Shown piece after piece: positions 61,849-64,000 of a stretch of DNA of 64,000 nucleotides. The stretch lies in contig OZ059900.1 in the NCBI GenBank assembly GCA_964057225.1, forward strand, positions 21,529,638 through 21,593,637, given 5' to 3'. This stretch comes from Auanema rhodensis. Its lineage: Eukaryota; Nematoda; Chromadorea; Rhabditida; Rhabditidae. Position numbers and translations under genes: made by a program. How positions within the stretch are numbered: the stretch's first letter is position 1; each line of letters opens with the position of its first letter. The notes beneath the pieces were generated by a model. It saw only the letters and a program-made list of their open reading frames with translations, had not been told where the DNA came from and did not search any database.

Positions 61849-64000
61849 TGAGGGCACGCCCCTTATGGCTAATATTGATTAAATCGATTTTTGTTCATAT
61901 GAGTCGTCAAATGCAACGAATTTCAGCGTGTTACATACTTAAATGAAGCATTTTACATGCTGAACACTAGAAAAATACAAAAACACAGTATTTCCCATGA
62001 GAAATATTTTATTATACTGGAAACCAGTTTTTGGAATTTTCGCTGTAAACAAGGTTTTGACTTACGATTTCATGTGTTCAAACTCATGCAATGTCAATGA
62101 AACCTAGCTCAAAACTGTTCGTACAACGTCTAGTTCCACTTTCACGACAAAAAAACAGGGGTTAGAAAATTTAGGAAATTAGCATATTCTGAGGGCACGC
62201 CCCTTATGGCTAATATTGATTAAATCGATGTTTGTTCATATGAGTCGTCAAATGCAACGAATTTCAGCGTGTTACATACTAAAATGAAGTATTTTACATG
62301 CTGAACACTAGAAGAATACAAAAACACAGTATTTCCCATGAGAAATATTTTATTATGCTGGAAAACCAGTTTTTGGAAATTTCGCTGTAAACAAGGTTTT
62401 GACTTACGATTTCATGTGTTCAAACTGATGCAATGTCAATGAAACCTAGCTCAAAATTGTTTGTACAACGTCTAGTTCCACTTTCACGACAAAAAAACAG
62501 GGGTTAGAAAATTAAGGAAATTAGCATATTCTGAGGGCACGACCCTTATGGCTAATATTGATTAAATCGATTTTTGTTCATATGAGTCGTCAAATGCAAC
62601 GAATTTCAGCGTGTTACATACTTAAATGAAGCATTTTACATGCTGAACACTAGAAAAATACAAAAACACAGTATTTCCCATGAGAAATATTTTATTATAC
62701 TGGAAACCAGTTTTTGGAATTTTCGCTGTAAACAAGGTTTTGACTTACAATTTCATGTGTTCAAACTCATGCAATGTCAATGAAACCTAGCTCAAAATTG
62801 TTCGTACAACGTCTAGTTCCACTTTCACGACAAAAAAACAGGGGTTAGAAAATTAAGGAAATTAGCATATTCTGAGGGCACGCCCCTTATGGCTAATATT
62901 GATTAAATCGATTTTTGTTCATATGAGTCGTCAAATGCAACGAATTTCAGCGTGTTACATACTAAAATGAAGCATTTTACATGCTGAACACTAGAAAAAT
63001 ACAAAAACACAGTATTTCCCATGAGAAATATTTTATTATGCTGGAAAACCAGTTTTTGGAAATTTCGCTGTAAACAAGGTTTTGACTTACGATTTCATGT
63101 GTTCAAACTCATGCAATGTCAATGAAACCTAGCTCAAAATTGTTCGTACAACGTCTAGTTCCACTTTCACGACAAAAAAACAGGGGTTAGAAAATTTAGG
63201 AAATTAGCATATTCTGAGGGCACGCCCCTTATGGCTAATATTGATTAAATCGATTTTTGTTCATATGAGTCGTCAAATGCAACGAATTTCAGCGTGTTAC
63301 ATACTAAAATGAAGTATTTTGCATGCTGAACACTAGAAAAATACAAAAACACAGTATTTCCCATGAGAAATATTTTATTATGCTGGAAAACCAGTTTTTG
63401 GAAATTTCGCTGTAAACAAGGTTTTGACTTACGATTTCATGTGTTCAAACTCATGCAATGTCAATGAAACCTAGCTCAAAATTGTTCGTACAACGTCTAG
63501 TTCCACTTTCACGACAAAAAAACAGGGGTTAGAAAATTAAGGAAATTAGCATATTCTGAGGGCACGCCCCTTATGGCTAATATTGATTAAATCGATTTTT
63601 GTTCATATGAGTCGTCAAATGCAACGAATTTCAGCGTGTTACATACTTAAATGAAGCATTTTACATGCTGAACACTAGAAAAATACAAAAACACAGTATT
63701 TCCCATGAGAAATATTTTATTATACTGGAAACCAGTTTTTGGAATTTTCGCTGTAAACAAGGTTTTGACTTACGATTTCATGTGTTCAAACTCATGCAAT
63801 GTCAATGAAACCTAGCTCAAAACTGTTCGTACAACGTCTAGTTCCACTTTCACGACAAAAAAACAGGGGTTAGAAAATTTAGGAAATTAGCATATTCTGA
63901 GGGCACGCCCCTTATGGCTAATATTGATTAAATCGATGTTTGTTCATATGAGTCGTCAAATGCAACGAATTTCAGCGTGTTACATACTAAAATGAAGTAT
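61849..64000 (+). repeat. Right-end block resembling 6-8 kb region
   Basis: Starts are 61849, 62190, 62532, 62873, 63215, 63557 and 63898. Markers are cttaaatg with actggaaacc (61849, 63557); cgatgtttg (62190, 63898), with gtttgtac seen in 62190; cgaccctt with tacaattt (62532); and tattttgcatg (63215). These recall 6494, 6836 and 7177, but the order is not the same (an extra standard copy lies at 62873). A two-step repeat appears to be starting at 63557-63898 with the same types as 61849-62190. Confidence 0.65.
63898..64000 (+). repeat. Partial terminal monomer (103 bp)
   Basis: This is the first 103 bases of a cgatgtttg-type monomer with caacgaatt and gaagtat. It is cut by the window edge, not by a biological end, so the array continues beyond 64000. 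Likewise the window begins exactly at a monomer phase mark, so the left end of the array is not seen either. Confidence 0.9.

Larger units (their letters stand above)
1..64000 (+). repeat. Satellite DNA array, ~342-bp monomer, 187 full copies
   Basis: The window is a continuous head-to-tail array. Using the recurring GC-rich start (tgagggcacgcccc) as the phase mark, starts fall at 1, 343, 685, 1027, 1369 and so on to 63898, giving 187 complete monomers and a partial one. Most are 342 bp; many are 341 bp and two are 340 bp, so the total is 57 bases short of 187 x 342. All copies lie in the same orientation, and no insertion, inversion or unique sequence interrupts them. Copies differ at a limited set of recurring positions, mostly single substitutions or one-base deletions. 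Arrays of this length and purity are known from eukaryotic centromeric, pericentromeric or subtelomeric heterochromatin; which one applies here cannot be read from the sequence. No gene of any kind was found on either strand. Confidence 0.98.

Noticed and set aside
1-64000. CRISPR array or other spaced repeat
   Set aside because: The repeat unit is 342 bp with no unique spacers; successive copies abut directly.
1-64000. Transposable element, LTR or integrated virus
   Set aside because: There are no terminal repeats, coding remnants, target duplications or change in composition anywhere; every 342-bp step is the same satellite.
1-64000. Assignment to a named satellite or species
   Set aside because: I do not recognise the monomer. 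Size class and CpG content suggest an invertebrate, but only a database search could name it.

Overview
The whole 64 kb window is one uninterrupted array of satellite DNA. It holds 187 complete tandem copies of a roughly 342-bp AT-rich monomer (about 34% G+C in the first copy) plus a partial copy cut off by the window end, all in the same orientation. I found no protein-coding gene, RNA gene, transposon, CRISPR array or unique sequence anywhere. This is heterochromatic, probably centromeric or pericentromeric, eukaryotic DNA. The monomer length is close to twice a 171-bp nucleosome repeat. CpG is not depleted, which argues for a genome with little cytosine methylation and leans towards an invertebrate such as an insect (tenebrionid beetles have satellites in this size class). 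I do not recognise the sequence, and the species is an inference.

The monomers are not random copies. Linked sets of diagnostic variants define monomer types, and these recur in fixed order as higher-order repeats (HORs). Layout: (I) 1-5809 holds a recurring module order. (II) 5810-14005 holds two partly repeated blocks, offset by 2732 bp and 2048 bp. (III) 14006-38958 is a distinct family whose HOR unit is marked by one monomer type and varies between 6, 7, 8, 10 and 15 monomers, with three markers in a row spaced exactly 2735 bp apart at 28702, 31437 and 34172. (IV) 38959-51256 is an 18-monomer unit of 6149 bp present twice in tandem and nearly identical. (V) 51257-61848 holds five-monomer (1710 bp) units and then a second copy of block I, with one extra, apparently chimeric monomer. 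(VI) 61849-64000 returns to monomer types seen near 6-8 kb.

Two related outer families therefore flank a different central family. The pattern fits repeated unequal exchange and segmental amplification within a satellite. Each monomer carries a near-invariant stretch (about 194-262 in monomer coordinates) that begins inside a weak CENP-B-box-like motif, and it carries variable stretches elsewhere. Any centromeric role is inference. All comparisons were made by eye.
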